From assembly GCF_029433855.1 (NCBI RefSeq), contig NZ_JAROAU010000001.1:532468-596467 (forward strand): DNA of 64,000 nt. The letters run 5' to 3'. This document shows positions 55,486 to 63,569 of the stretch, piece after piece (the stretch's first letter is position 1; the number at the start of each line of letters is the position of its first letter). The notes under the pieces are model-generated. The model did not search any database, was not told the DNA's origin, and saw nothing but the letters and a program-made list of their open reading frames with translations. The stretch comes from Candidatus Kosakonia sp. 282A-S69 (GTDB lineage Bacteria; Pseudomonadota; Gammaproteobacteria; Enterobacterales; Enterobacteriaceae). The position numbers were made by a program, and so were the translations under genes.

Positions 55486-56206
55486 AGCTGTCTGCCAGCA
55501 GGTTGCGTGAAAAGAGGTGGATATCGGCATCCGCTTTACGTCGCCATAAGCGCGCTTTTCGCGCCCCGGTGGCCACGCTCTCCCCGGTCTCTTCAAACAT
55601 GCCGGAGGCTTCAAAACGGCGGATCAGGCTTTTACGCTGGATCGGCTGGCCGAGAATGATCTCCGTCGCTTCCTGCAGTTGGCTCTGGGTAAAGGTCTCA
55701 GGCAAACAGTAAACGGGCAGGAGCGAGTACATCGTTTTTTGCCGCAGGCGGCGCAGCGCGGCGCGGATAATCTCGCCGTGATCGAAGGCTAGCTCAAGCT
55801 CATCAAGAGTGGCAACCGGCACCCATCTGGCATCGCTGACGCTTGCGATATGCGGCGCGCAGGCAACCCACGAAATAAGCGCATACCAGGCGACGGTCAA
55901 ACTCCAGCCGCGCGGATCGCGCTCTGGCCCGGAGAAGGTATCCAACTGCTCCAGCCACGAAGGCGAGACGCCGGTTTTTTCCGTCAGCTTGCGCAGCGCC
56001 GTGGCGCGGGTAGAGCTATCCTGCGCCATATCAATAAAGCCGCCGGGCAATCCCCAGCGCCCTTGTTGCGGCTGGCTGGCGCGCTCAACCAACAGCACGC
56101 AGAGTGTCTGCTGATGCAGGCTAAACAGCACGCTATCGACCGTCACCAGCGGCGAGGGGAACCGGCTCGGATCGTAGGAATCGAGATATTCTGCTTCGCT
56201 GATCAT
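55484..56206 (-). CDS. nrtR: NrtR-type regulator: Nudix-like domain plus C-terminal DNA-binding domain
   Basis: The start at the ATG complementary to 56204-56206, six bases after AAGGTGAG, gives 240 residues. An N-terminal Nudix fold (about 15-150) ends in a degraded box: the consensus REUXEE is RKLTEK and the preceding Glu is Gln, so two or three catalytic glutamates are lost. The C-terminal 75 residues (SLIRRFEASGMFEETGE, GARKARLWRRK) form the winged-helix seen in NrtR. NrtR represses NAD genes and is released by ADP-ribose. It is divergent from the Prs-like and NAMPT-like operon, its presumed target. Confidence 0.88.
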   Translation of the reverse strand: MISEAEYLDSYDPSRFPSPLVTVDSVLFSLHQQTLCVLLVERASQPQQGRWGLPGGFIDMAQDSSTRATALRKLTEKTGVSPSWLEQLDTFSGPERDPRGWSLTVAWYALISWVACAPHIASVSDARWVPVATLDELELAFDHGEIIRAALRRLRQKTMYSLLPVYCLPETFTQSQLQEATEIILGQPIQRKSLIRRFEASGMFEETGESVATGARKARLWRRKADADIHLFSRNLLADS

Positions 56207-56341
56207 CACTGACTCACCTTATTTCACACGCAGCAAGTTTATCAGCCTACCCAGGGGCGGCAAGCGAACTTTTATTTTATCTATTTTCAGCGACTTATAT
56301 ATTCAGTATAAAAATAATCCAGATGGGGGCTTGCTTAATAG

Positions 56342-56377
56342 TGTCTTATGGACAATATTAAATGTGTCCAAGGGACA
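56342..56377 (+). promoter_or_regulatory. Candidate NrtR operators: two 13-bp palindromes
   Basis: TGTCTTATGGACA (56342-56354) and TGTCCAAGGGACA (56365-56377) share TGTC-5-GACA half-sites and lie 23 bp apart, about two helical turns. The first lies between a TTGCTT -35-like box (56331) and an AATATT/TATTAA -10-like region; the second lies just downstream, 26-38 bp before the start codon. This is a repressor-type arrangement. No biochemical proof; inference from position and symmetry. Confidence 0.6.
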
Positions 56378-56402
56378 TTAACTAATGCAGGTGAGGTGTA
56401 TG

Positions 56403-57263
56403 ATGGCGAGCAGAATCGAACTCTTTATCGATAATCAGAACGTTGAAATCGAACACGGCGTGTTCCCCGATGGCGCGGTCTGGCTGAAAGTGACGGGCGA
56501 ACTGCCCACTTTCGCCCAGCTGATGCGTATCCGGGTCGCCGCCATGCGCGATATGAATGACTTTATGCTGCTGGCGCAGCTGGTAGACGCAGTACGCCAC
56601 GTTACTGATGTTGCGGTTAGCCATCTGCAACTCGCCTGGCTGCCGTGGGCACGCCAGGATCGCCATATGGTGGCGGGCGACAGCTTTGCGCTGAAGGTCT
56701 TCGCCAACCAGCTCAACACCCTGAACTTCGACAAAGTCTTTATTCTCGATCCCCACAGCGATGCCGCCGCAGCCGCGATTAACAACTGCGTCGCCATTCC
56801 CCAGGAAACCTGCCTGCTGCAGAGCGAGACGCTGCGCCGCGCCATTGCGCAGGGCGAACTGATGCTGGTGGCGCCGGACGCGGGCGCGCTGAAGAAGATC
56901 CACAACGTGGCGAAAGCCACCGGCGCAGAAAATTACGCCATCCTGACCAAAGAGCGTGATGTTGCCAGCGGCAATCTGACCGGCTTTGCGCTGGTAGCAG
57001 GCGAAGTAGCGGGGAAAGATCTGCTAATCGTTGACGATCTCTGCGATGCGGGTGGCACCTTCATCGGCTCGGCGCAGGTGCTGCGTGAAGCGGGCGCGCG
57101 CAGCGTCAGCTTATATGTTACGCACGGCATCTTCTCTAAAGGCGTCGACAACCTGCTCAATAACGGCATTGACGCTATCTATACCACCACCTCGTTTACT
57201 TCGCCGACGCTGGCTTCGCCGCGCGTTGAACTGATCGACATCGCCACGTTATTTCGCGCTTAA
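56403..57263 (+). CDS. PRPP-synthetase-like enzyme (Prs homologue; possibly an ADP-ribose pyrophosphate synthetase)
   Basis: This protein of 286 residues is shorter than housekeeping Prs (about 315) and divergent. I chose ATG 56403, six bases after GAGG; ATG 56400 is also possible. Visible motifs: ARQDR at 83-87, DPHS at 117-120 (DLHA in Prs), a catalytic-loop segment LTKERD at 181-186, and the PRPP loop VDDLCDAGGTF at 210-220. It is 12 bp upstream of the NAMPT-like gene. It could make PRPP for that enzyme, or pyrophosphorylate ADP-ribose as in phage NARP1; sequence alone does not decide. Confidence 0.85.
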   Translation: MASRIELFIDNQNVEIEHGVFPDGAVWLKVTGELPTFAQLMRIRVAAMRDMNDFMLLAQLVDAVRHVTDVAVSHLQLAWLPWARQDRHMVAGDSFALKVFANQLNTLNFDKVFILDPHSDAAAAAINNCVAIPQETCLLQSETLRRAIAQGELMLVAPDAGALKKIHNVAKATGAENYAILTKERDVASGNLTGFALVAGEVAGKDLLIVDDLCDAGGTFIGSAQVLREAGARSVSLYVTHGIFSKGVDNLLNNGIDAIYTTTSFTSPTLASPRVELIDIATLFRA

Positions 57264-57275
57264 GGGGACCTCACC

Positions 57276-58766
57276 ATGAAACTGAATCCGATTCTGGCCA
57301 TCGACGGCTATAAAGTGTCACACCGCGTACAGTATCCGCAGGGCACGACAAAGGTTTACTCCAACTTCACGCCGCGCAGCGACCGCTTTTTCCAGTCGCC
57401 AGTGGCTGATGGCAAGCTGGTCTTCTTTGGCCTGCAGGGTTTCCTGAAGTGGTTTATGGTCGATCTCTTTAACGATGCCTTCTTTGCCCGCCCGGAAGAG
57501 GAGGTGGTGAATGAGTACAAAGAGGTAATGGACAGCTATCTGGGCAAAGATAGCGTGGCAGTCGATCATATCCGCGACCTGCACCGTTTAGGCTACCTGC
57601 CGCTGCACATCAAATCGCTGGATGAGGGGAGCAAAGTGCCGATGAAGGTGCCGGTACTGACCATCACCAACACCCGCGAGGAGTTCTTCTGGCTGGTGAA
57701 CTACCTGGAAACGGTGCTCTCTGCCGAGTTGTGGAAAGCCTCGACCAACGCCACCATCGCGCACCACTACCGCAAAATTTGTGAACAGTGGGCGGCGATA
57801 ACCTGTAGCGACCTCTCGCACCTGGATTTTCAGTGCCATGACTTCTCGTTCCGCGGCATGGCGGGTCTGCACGATACCGCCCAGGCGGGCGCTGGCCACC
57901 TGCTGAGCTTTAAAGGCACCGACAGCATTCCTTCACTGCTCTATGCCCGCGATTTCTACACCGGCGGAGAGGAGTACTTTATCGGCGCAAGCATTCCGGC
58001 AACCGAGCACAGCGTGATGTGCATGGGCGAACATGAGCATGAAATTGAGACTTTCCGCCGCCTGATTGCCGATATCTATCCGCAGGGCTTTGTCTCCATC
58101 GTCTCTGATACCTGGGATTACTGGCGCGTGATCACGGAATATACCCGCGAGCTGAAATCACTGATTCTGGGACGTGAAGGTCGCGTTGTCTTCCGCCCGG
58201 ACAGCGGCGATCCGGTGGAGATCCTTTGCGGCACCGGTGCGGATGATGACACGCGCGCCGAGCGCAGCCCGGAAGAGAAAGGGTCGGTTGAAGTGCTGTG
58301 GGAGATTTTCGGCGGCACCATTAACGAGAAGGGCTACAAGGTGCTGGATCCGCATGTCGGCCTGATTTATGGCGACTCGATTACGCTGGCGCGCGCGAAT
58401 CAAATCCTCTCACGGCTGGAAGCCAAGGGCTTCGCCAGCTCCAATGTGGTATTTGGTGTCGGCTCTTTTACCTACCAGTACAACACCCGTGACACCTTCG
58501 GCTTTGCGATGAAGGCGACCTGGGGCGCAGTGAAAGGTGAAGGGCGGATGATCTTTAAAGAGCCGAAAACTGACAGCGGCCTGAAGCGTTCGGCGCGCGG
58601 GCTGTTACGGGTTGAGCGCGATGAGCAGGGCGAACTGCAACTGCATGATGAGCAAACCTGGGAGCAGGAGCAGGGCGGGGAGCTGAAAACCCGTTTCCTC
58701 GATGGCAAGCTTTATGACACCGAGCACTTTGAGACGATACGCCAGCGCCTGGCTAACCAGCGTTAA
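57276..58766 (+). CDS. nadV: Nicotinamide phosphoribosyltransferase-family enzyme (NadV/NAMPT type)
   Basis: The 496-residue protein matches the NAMPT family along its length. Active-site residues are kept: DGYKVSH (Tyr12), HDFSFRG (Asp189, which in NAMPT selects the amide of nicotinamide over nicotinate), PATEHS (His245, catalytic), VSDTWDYW and RPDSGDP (Asp309). The known NadV reaction makes NMN from nicotinamide and PRPP; the related Namat uses ADP-ribose pyrophosphate to make NAD+. It is second in the operon behind the Prs-like gene, with a terminator after it. Confidence 0.9.
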   Translation: MKLNPILAIDGYKVSHRVQYPQGTTKVYSNFTPRSDRFFQSPVADGKLVFFGLQGFLKWFMVDLFNDAFFARPEEEVVNEYKEVMDSYLGKDSVAVDHIRDLHRLGYLPLHIKSLDEGSKVPMKVPVLTITNTREEFFWLVNYLETVLSAELWKASTNATIAHHYRKICEQWAAITCSDLSHLDFQCHDFSFRGMAGLHDTAQAGAGHLLSFKGTDSIPSLLYARDFYTGGEEYFIGASIPATEHSVMCMGEHEHEIETFRRLIADIYPQGFVSIVSDTWDYWRVITEYTRELKSLILGREGRVVFRPDSGDPVEILCGTGADDDTRAERSPEEKGSVEVLWEIFGGTINEKGYKVLDPHVGLIYGDSITLARANQILSRLEAKGFASSNVVFGVGSFTYQYNTRDTFGFAMKATWGAVKGEGRMIFKEPKTDSGLKRSARGLLRVERDEQGELQLHDEQTWEQEQGGELKTRFLDGKLYDTEHFETIRQRLANQR

Positions 58767-58775
58767 ATTTTGACT

Positions 58776-58797
58776 GGCGGTACGGCTGTACCGCCAT
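58776..58797 (+). terminator. Hairpin after nadV
   Basis: A perfect 8-bp stem GGCGGTAC / GTACCGCC with a GGCT loop is extended by flanking T-A pairs and followed by a pyrimidine-rich stretch. It separates nadV from convergent yheS. Confidence 0.7.
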
Positions 58798-58823
58798 CAT
58801 TCTTATCCCATCGCAGCGGGGTG

Positions 58824-60728
58824 TTACTCTGCCTGCAGCATCGCCTCCAGCTGCTCCTGCGCTTCGAGCCACGCCATTTCACACTCTTCAAGGCCCGCTT
58901 TTGCCGTCGCCTGCTGTTGCAGACAGGTGGTCAGCTCCGCTTTACGGCTCTGATCGTACAACCCGCTGTCACCAAGCTTCTCCTCCGCGTCGGCCAGTTG
59001 CGCATTGAGCTTCTCCATCTCTTTTTCCAGACGAGCGATCTCTTTACGCAGCGGCTGCGTTTGCGTGCGCAGCTCCGCTTCACGACGCTTTTGATCTTTA
59101 CGCGCCTGGGCGCTGTTGCCATTCTCTTTTGCCGCTTCTGTCGGCTGGCTCTCCTGCTTTTGCACGTCGCTCAGCCACTGCTGGTAATCATCCAGATCGC
59201 CATCGAATGGCTCCACTTTGCCATCGTGTACCAGGTAGAGATCGTCCGTAGTCGAGCGTAACAGGTGACGGTCGTGCGACACCACCACCAGCGCGCCTTC
59301 AAACTCAATCAGCGCGTCAGTGAGCGCCTGGCGCATATCGAGATCGAGGTGGTTCGTCGGTTCGTCAAGCAGCAACAGGTTCGGGCGCTGCCAGACGATC
59401 AGCGCCAGCACCAGCCGCGCTTTTTCGCCGCCGGAGAAGCGCTCTGTCGCTTCGGTGACCTTATCACCCTGGAAGCCGAAGCCGCCGAGATAATCACGCA
59501 GCTTCTGCTCCAGCTCCTGCGGTGCCAGGCGCGCCAGGTGTTGCAATGGTGATTCGTCGGCGCGTAAAAACTCCAGCTGATGCTGGGCGAAGTAACCCAG
59601 TTTGATCCCTTTCGCCAGGCCGATTTCACCGCTCTGCGCCGCCAGTTCGCCCGCCAGCAGTTTTATCAGCGTCGATTTACCGGCGCCGTTACGCCCCAGC
59701 AGACCGATGCGCGAGCCGGGTACCAGGTTGAGCTTGATGGCGTTCAGAATGGTGCGATCGCCATAGCCGGCACTCACCTTCTCCATCTTCAGGATCGGGT
59801 TTGGCAGGCTTTCCGGCGCGCGGAAGCTGAAGTGGAACGGGTTATCAACGTGCGCAGGGGCAATCAGCTCCATGCGCTCCAGCATCTTGATACGGCTTTG
59901 CGCCTGCTTCGCCTTACTCGCCTTGGCTTTGAAGCGATCGATAAAGCTTTGCAGATGGGCAACGCGCTGTTGCTGGCCTTCATAGGTAGCCTGCTGTTGC
60001 GCAAGGCGCGTGGCGCGCTGGCGCTCAAACGAGCTGTAGTTGCCGGTGTATTCAAACAGGGATTGCTGCTCAATGTGCAGGATCTTATCGACTACCGGGT
60101 CGAGAAAATCGCGGTCGTGCGAGATAAGAATCAGCGTGCCCGGATAGTTCTTCAGCCACTTCTCCAGCCAGATAACAGCATCAAGATCGAGGTGGTTGGT
60201 CGGTTCATCAAGCAGCAGTAAATCGGAGCGGCAAATCAGCGCCTGCGCGAGGTTTAAGCGCATGCGCCAGCCGCCGGAGAAGGCGCTCACCGGGCGGTCG
60301 AGCTGCTCGTTAGAGAAGCCTAAACCGTGCAGCAGGCTGGCGGCCCGGGAGCGCACCGTCCAGGCATCGATAGCATCAAGCTTGCCGTGAACCGTGGCGA
60401 TGGCATTGCCGTCGTTGCGCTCGTTGGCGGCATTAAGCGCCGCTTCCAGCTGGCGATATTCGCGATCGCCGTCTATCACATAATCTATCGCCGCTTCGTC
60501 GAGCGCGGGTGTTTCCTGGTTGACCCACGCCAGCTGCCAGGTGCCGGGGAAAGTGGCACTGCCACCATCAGCGCTTATCTCGTTTTTCAACAGCGCGAGC
60601 AGGGTCGATTTGCCGCAGCCGTTTTTACCCACCAGGCCCACTTTTTGGCCCGGATTGATGGTGGCTGTGGCGTTGTCCAACAGGACACGCACGCCGCGAC
60701 GAATTTGTAGCGAGGAGAAAACAATCAT
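58824..60728 (-). CDS. yheS: ABC-F family ATPase YheS
   Basis: The 634-residue soluble protein has two ABC domains: Walker A GLVGKNGCGKSTLLALL and GLLGRNGAGKSTLIKLL, signatures SAFSGGWRMRLNL and ERFSGGEKARLVL, and Walker B LLLLDEPTNHLDLD in both. A linker joins them and a charged coiled-coil tail follows (about 530-634). ABC-F proteins act on the ribosome E site; YheS relieves certain translation stalls. It has no membrane domain. This is the right flank of the accessory insertion. Confidence 0.96.
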   Translation of the reverse strand: MIVFSSLQIRRGVRVLLDNATATINPGQKVGLVGKNGCGKSTLLALLKNEISADGGSATFPGTWQLAWVNQETPALDEAAIDYVIDGDREYRQLEAALNAANERNDGNAIATVHGKLDAIDAWTVRSRAASLLHGLGFSNEQLDRPVSAFSGGWRMRLNLAQALICRSDLLLLDEPTNHLDLDAVIWLEKWLKNYPGTLILISHDRDFLDPVVDKILHIEQQSLFEYTGNYSSFERQRATRLAQQQATYEGQQQRVAHLQSFIDRFKAKASKAKQAQSRIKMLERMELIAPAHVDNPFHFSFRAPESLPNPILKMEKVSAGYGDRTILNAIKLNLVPGSRIGLLGRNGAGKSTLIKLLAGELAAQSGEIGLAKGIKLGYFAQHQLEFLRADESPLQHLARLAPQELEQKLRDYLGGFGFQGDKVTEATERFSGGEKARLVLALIVWQRPNLLLLDEPTNHLDLDMRQALTDALIEFEGALVVVSHDRHLLRSTTDDLYLVHDGKVEPFDGDLDDYQQWLSDVQKQESQPTEAAKENGNSAQARKDQKRREAELRTQTQPLRKEIARLEKEMEKLNAQLADAEEKLGDSGLYDQSRKAELTTCLQQQATAKAGLEECEMAWLEAQEQLEAMLQAE

Positions 60729-60907
60729 AAGACGCCGTATGTTCAGACTATGTTAATTTGTCTTTATGGTAATGTAAGGCCACGGCGAAATGCCGCACCG
60801 GGGCCGCAATGTTAGCCCAAAATGAAGACGATAGACAAAAGCATTCTGGCCGCGCCACCGGGCGCTGGTTTGCAGAGACGAGAGAATTTAGACCCGGGAG
60901 GGGAGTG

Positions 60908-61459
60908 ATGTCGCAGACAGCAAAAGTGTTGCTGATCTATGCCCATCCGGAATCACAGGACTCGGTGGCGAACCGGGTTTTGCTTAAGCCGGCCACGCAA
61001 CTGGAGAACGTAACGGTGCACGATCTTTACGCCCGTTACCCCGATTTTTTTATTGATATTCCCTATGAACAGGCGCTATTGCGCGAGCATGACGTTATCG
61101 TTTTTCAACATCCCCTTTATACCTACAGTTGTCCGGCACTGCTGAAAGAGTGGCTCGATCGTGTATTGAGCCGCGGCTTTGCCAGCGGTACAGGCGGGAA
61201 TGAACTGGCGGGAAAGTACTGGCGTAGCGTGATCACCACCGGTGAGCCGGAGGCGGCTTATCGTCATGATGGTCTCAACCGCTACTCCCTCAACGATGTT
61301 TTACGCCCCTTTGAGTTGACCGCTGCGATGTGCCGCATGCACTGGCTCAGCCCAATTATCATCTACTGGGCACGCCGGCAGTCGCCGCAGGAGCTGGCGC
61401 ATCACGCCAAAGCCTACGGCGACTGGCTGGCTGCGCCACTGCCGCCGGGAGGCCGTTAA
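60908..61459 (+). CDS. kefG: KefG, ancillary quinone-reductase subunit of KefB
   Basis: The start [20 protein letters not shown] gives 183 residues, close to E. coli KefG (184). The flavodoxin-like fold of the NQO1/MdaB family has [19 protein letters not shown] near the FMN site. It binds and activates KefB, allowing potassium efflux during electrophile stress. Its stop overlaps the kefB start (TAATG). Confidence 0.96.
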   Translation: MSQTAKVLLIYAHPESQDSVANRVLLKPATQLENVTVHDLYARYPDFFIDIPYEQALLREHDVIVFQHPLYTYSCPALLKEWLDRVLSRGFASGTGGNELAGKYWRSVITTGEPEAAYRHDGLNRYSLNDVLRPFELTAAMCRMHWLSPIIIYWARRQSPQELAHHAKAYGDWLAAPLPPGGR

Positions 61460-63264
61460 TGGAAGGTTCCGCACTCTTACTGGCCGGCGTCCTGTTCCTC
61501 TTCGCGGCCGTGGTCGCCGTGCCGCTGGCCGCGCGTTTAGGTATTGGCGCCGTGCTGGGCTATCTGCTGGCGGGTATCGCCATCGGCCCATGGGGACTCG
61601 GGTTTATCAGTGATGTTGACGAGATCCTCCACTTCTCTGAGCTGGGCGTGGTGTTCCTGATGTTCATTATTGGGCTCGAACTTAACCCGTCGAAATTGTG
61701 GGAGCTGCGTCGCTCGATTTTTGGTGTCGGTGCGGCGCAGGTGCTGTTAAGTGCGGCGATCCTCGCAGGTCTGCTTATGCTGACGCAATTCTCCTGGCAG
61801 GCGGCGTTAATTGGCGGTATTGGTCTTGCGATGTCATCGACCGCGATGGCGCTGCAACTGATGCGCGACAAAGGGATGAACCGCAGCGAGTCTGGCCAGC
61901 TCGGCTTTTCGGTGCTGCTCTTCCAGGATTTGGCGGTGATCCCGGCGCTGGCGCTGGTGCCGCTGCTGGCAGGCAACGGCGACGATCATCTTGACTGGAT
62001 GAAGGTGGGCATGAAGGTGCTGGCCTTTGCCGGGATGCTAATTGGTGGGCGTTACCTGCTGCGCCCGGTGTTTCGTTTTATCGCCGCTTCCGGCGTGCGC
62101 GAGGTTTTTACCGCCGCGACGCTGCTGCTGGTACTGGGGTCGGCGCTGTTTATGGATGCCCTCGGCCTGTCGATGGCGCTGGGCACCTTTATTGCTGGCA
62201 TTCTGCTGGCAGAGAGCGAATACCGCCACGAGCTTGAGATTGCCATTGAGCCGTTTAAAGGGCTGCTGCTGGGGCTGTTCTTTATATCTGTCGGCATGGC
62301 GCTAAACCTCGGCGTGCTCTATACCCATCTATTGTGGGTGGTGGTGAGCGTTGCTGTGCTGGTCGCCGTAAAATCACTGGTGCTCTACGGGCTGGCGCGC
62401 ATTTACGGTCTGCGTAGCTCAGAGCGGATGCAGTTTGCCGGTGTGCTGAGCCAGGGCGGTGAGTTCGCGTTTGTGCTCTTTTCTACTGCTTCATCGCAAC
62501 GGTTGTTCAAAGACGATCAGATGGCGCTGCTGCTGGTGACGGTTACGCTGTCGATGATGACCACGCCGCTGCTGATGCGCGCCATTGATAAGCTGCTCTC
62601 CCGGCGTTTCAACAAGCCGGAAGATGAAGATGAAGCGCCGTGGGTCGATGATGATAAGCCGCAGGTAATTATTGTCGGCTTTGGCCGCTTTGGGCAGGTG
62701 ATTGGCCGCCTGTTGATGGCCAACGAGATGCGTATCACCGTGCTGGAGCGTGATATCAGTGCCGTGAACCTGATGCGTAAATATGGCTACAAAGTCTATT
62801 ACGGTGATGCAACGCAGCTGGAGTTATTGCGTTCAGCAGGCGCGGAGGCCGCACAATCGATCGTCATTACCTGTAACGATCCGGTCGATACCATGAAGCT
62901 GGTGGAGCTTTGCCAGCAGCATTTTCCCCATCTGGCGATTCTGGCACGAGCGCGGGGACGTGTTGAAGCGCATGAGCTGTTGCAGGCGGGCGTAACGCAG
63001 TTTTCGCGCGAAACCTTCTCCAGTGCGCTGGAGTTGGGGCGCAAAGCGCTGATTTCATTGGGTATGCATCCGCATCAGGCTCAACGGGCGCAGTTGCACT
63101 TCAGGCGGCTTGATATGCGCATGCTGCGCGAGCTGATGCCGGTGCATACCGATACGGTACAAATTTCCCGCGTACGTGAAGCGCGCCGCGAGCTGGAGGA
63201 GATTTTCCAGCGTGAGATGCAGCAAGAGCGGCGTCAGCTCGACGGCTGGGATGAGTTTGAATAA
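61459..63264 (+). CDS. kefB: Glutathione-regulated potassium efflux antiporter KefB
   Basis: The start at ATG 61459 ([20 protein letters not shown]), coupled to kefG, gives 601 residues, the E. coli length. An N-terminal CPA2 antiporter domain of about 12 segments includes [20 protein letters not shown]; the C-terminal RCK/KTN domain has a Rossmann motif [18 protein letters not shown]. Glutathione holds it closed and glutathione adducts open it, acidifying the cytoplasm to protect against electrophiles. yheV follows 10 bp later. Confidence 0.97.
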   Translation: MEGSALLLAGVLFLFAAVVAVPLAARLGIGAVLGYLLAGIAIGPWGLGFISDVDEILHFSELGVVFLMFIIGLELNPSKLWELRRSIFGVGAAQVLLSAAILAGLLMLTQFSWQAALIGGIGLAMSSTAMALQLMRDKGMNRSESGQLGFSVLLFQDLAVIPALALVPLLAGNGDDHLDWMKVGMKVLAFAGMLIGGRYLLRPVFRFIAASGVREVFTAATLLLVLGSALFMDALGLSMALGTFIAGILLAESEYRHELEIAIEPFKGLLLGLFFISVGMALNLGVLYTHLLWVVVSVAVLVAVKSLVLYGLARIYGLRSSERMQFAGVLSQGGEFAFVLFSTASSQRLFKDDQMALLLVTVTLSMMTTPLLMRAIDKLLSRRFNKPEDEDEAPWVDDDKPQVIIVGFGRFGQVIGRLLMANEMRITVLERDISAVNLMRKYGYKVYYGDATQLELLRSAGAEAAQSIVITCNDPVDTMKLVELCQQHFPHLAILARARGRVEAHELLQAGVTQFSRETFSSALELGRKALISLGMHPHQAQRAQLHFRRLDMRMLRELMPVHTDTVQISRVREARRELEEIFQREMQQERRQLDGWDEFE

Positions 63265-63274
63265 GGGGAGTCGA

Positions 63275-63475
63275 ATGGCTGTTCGTAAACGTTTTATTGC
63301 CGGTGCGACCTGTCCGTCATGCCAGGCGAAAGACTCAATGGCGATGTGGCGCGAAAATAACGTCGATATTGTTGAGTGTGTTAAGTGCGGGCATCAGATG
63401 CGCGAAGCAGATAAAGAAGCGCGCGATCATGTTCGCAAAGATGAGCAAGTTATCGGGATTTTTCATCCGGACTAG
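63275..63475 (+). CDS. yheV: YheV, small zinc-ribbon protein
   Basis: The start MAVRKRFIAGATCPSCQAKD gives 66 residues as in E. coli YheV. Two cysteine pairs, CPSC and CVKC, form a zinc ribbon. Its function is unknown. It is the last gene of kefGB-yheV; slyD begins 94 bp downstream, with a TACAAT -10-like hexamer at 63529-63534 before it. Confidence 0.9.
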   Translation: MAVRKRFIAGATCPSCQAKDSMAMWRENNVDIVECVKCGHQMREADKEARDHVRKDEQVIGIFHPD

Positions 63476-63569
63476 CGATATCAGGCAGGATTTTTTAAGC
63501 TTAAGGGTACACGGGTGCAGAATTCCGTTACAATCTGCGCCAGTAATTTTCCCACGCTCAGGAGATATC

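Noticed and set aside
61330-61458. A longer KefB start inside kefG
   Set aside because: The upstream extension overlaps kefG and has no homology; the TAATG-coupled ATG at 61459 gives the normal 601-residue KefB.
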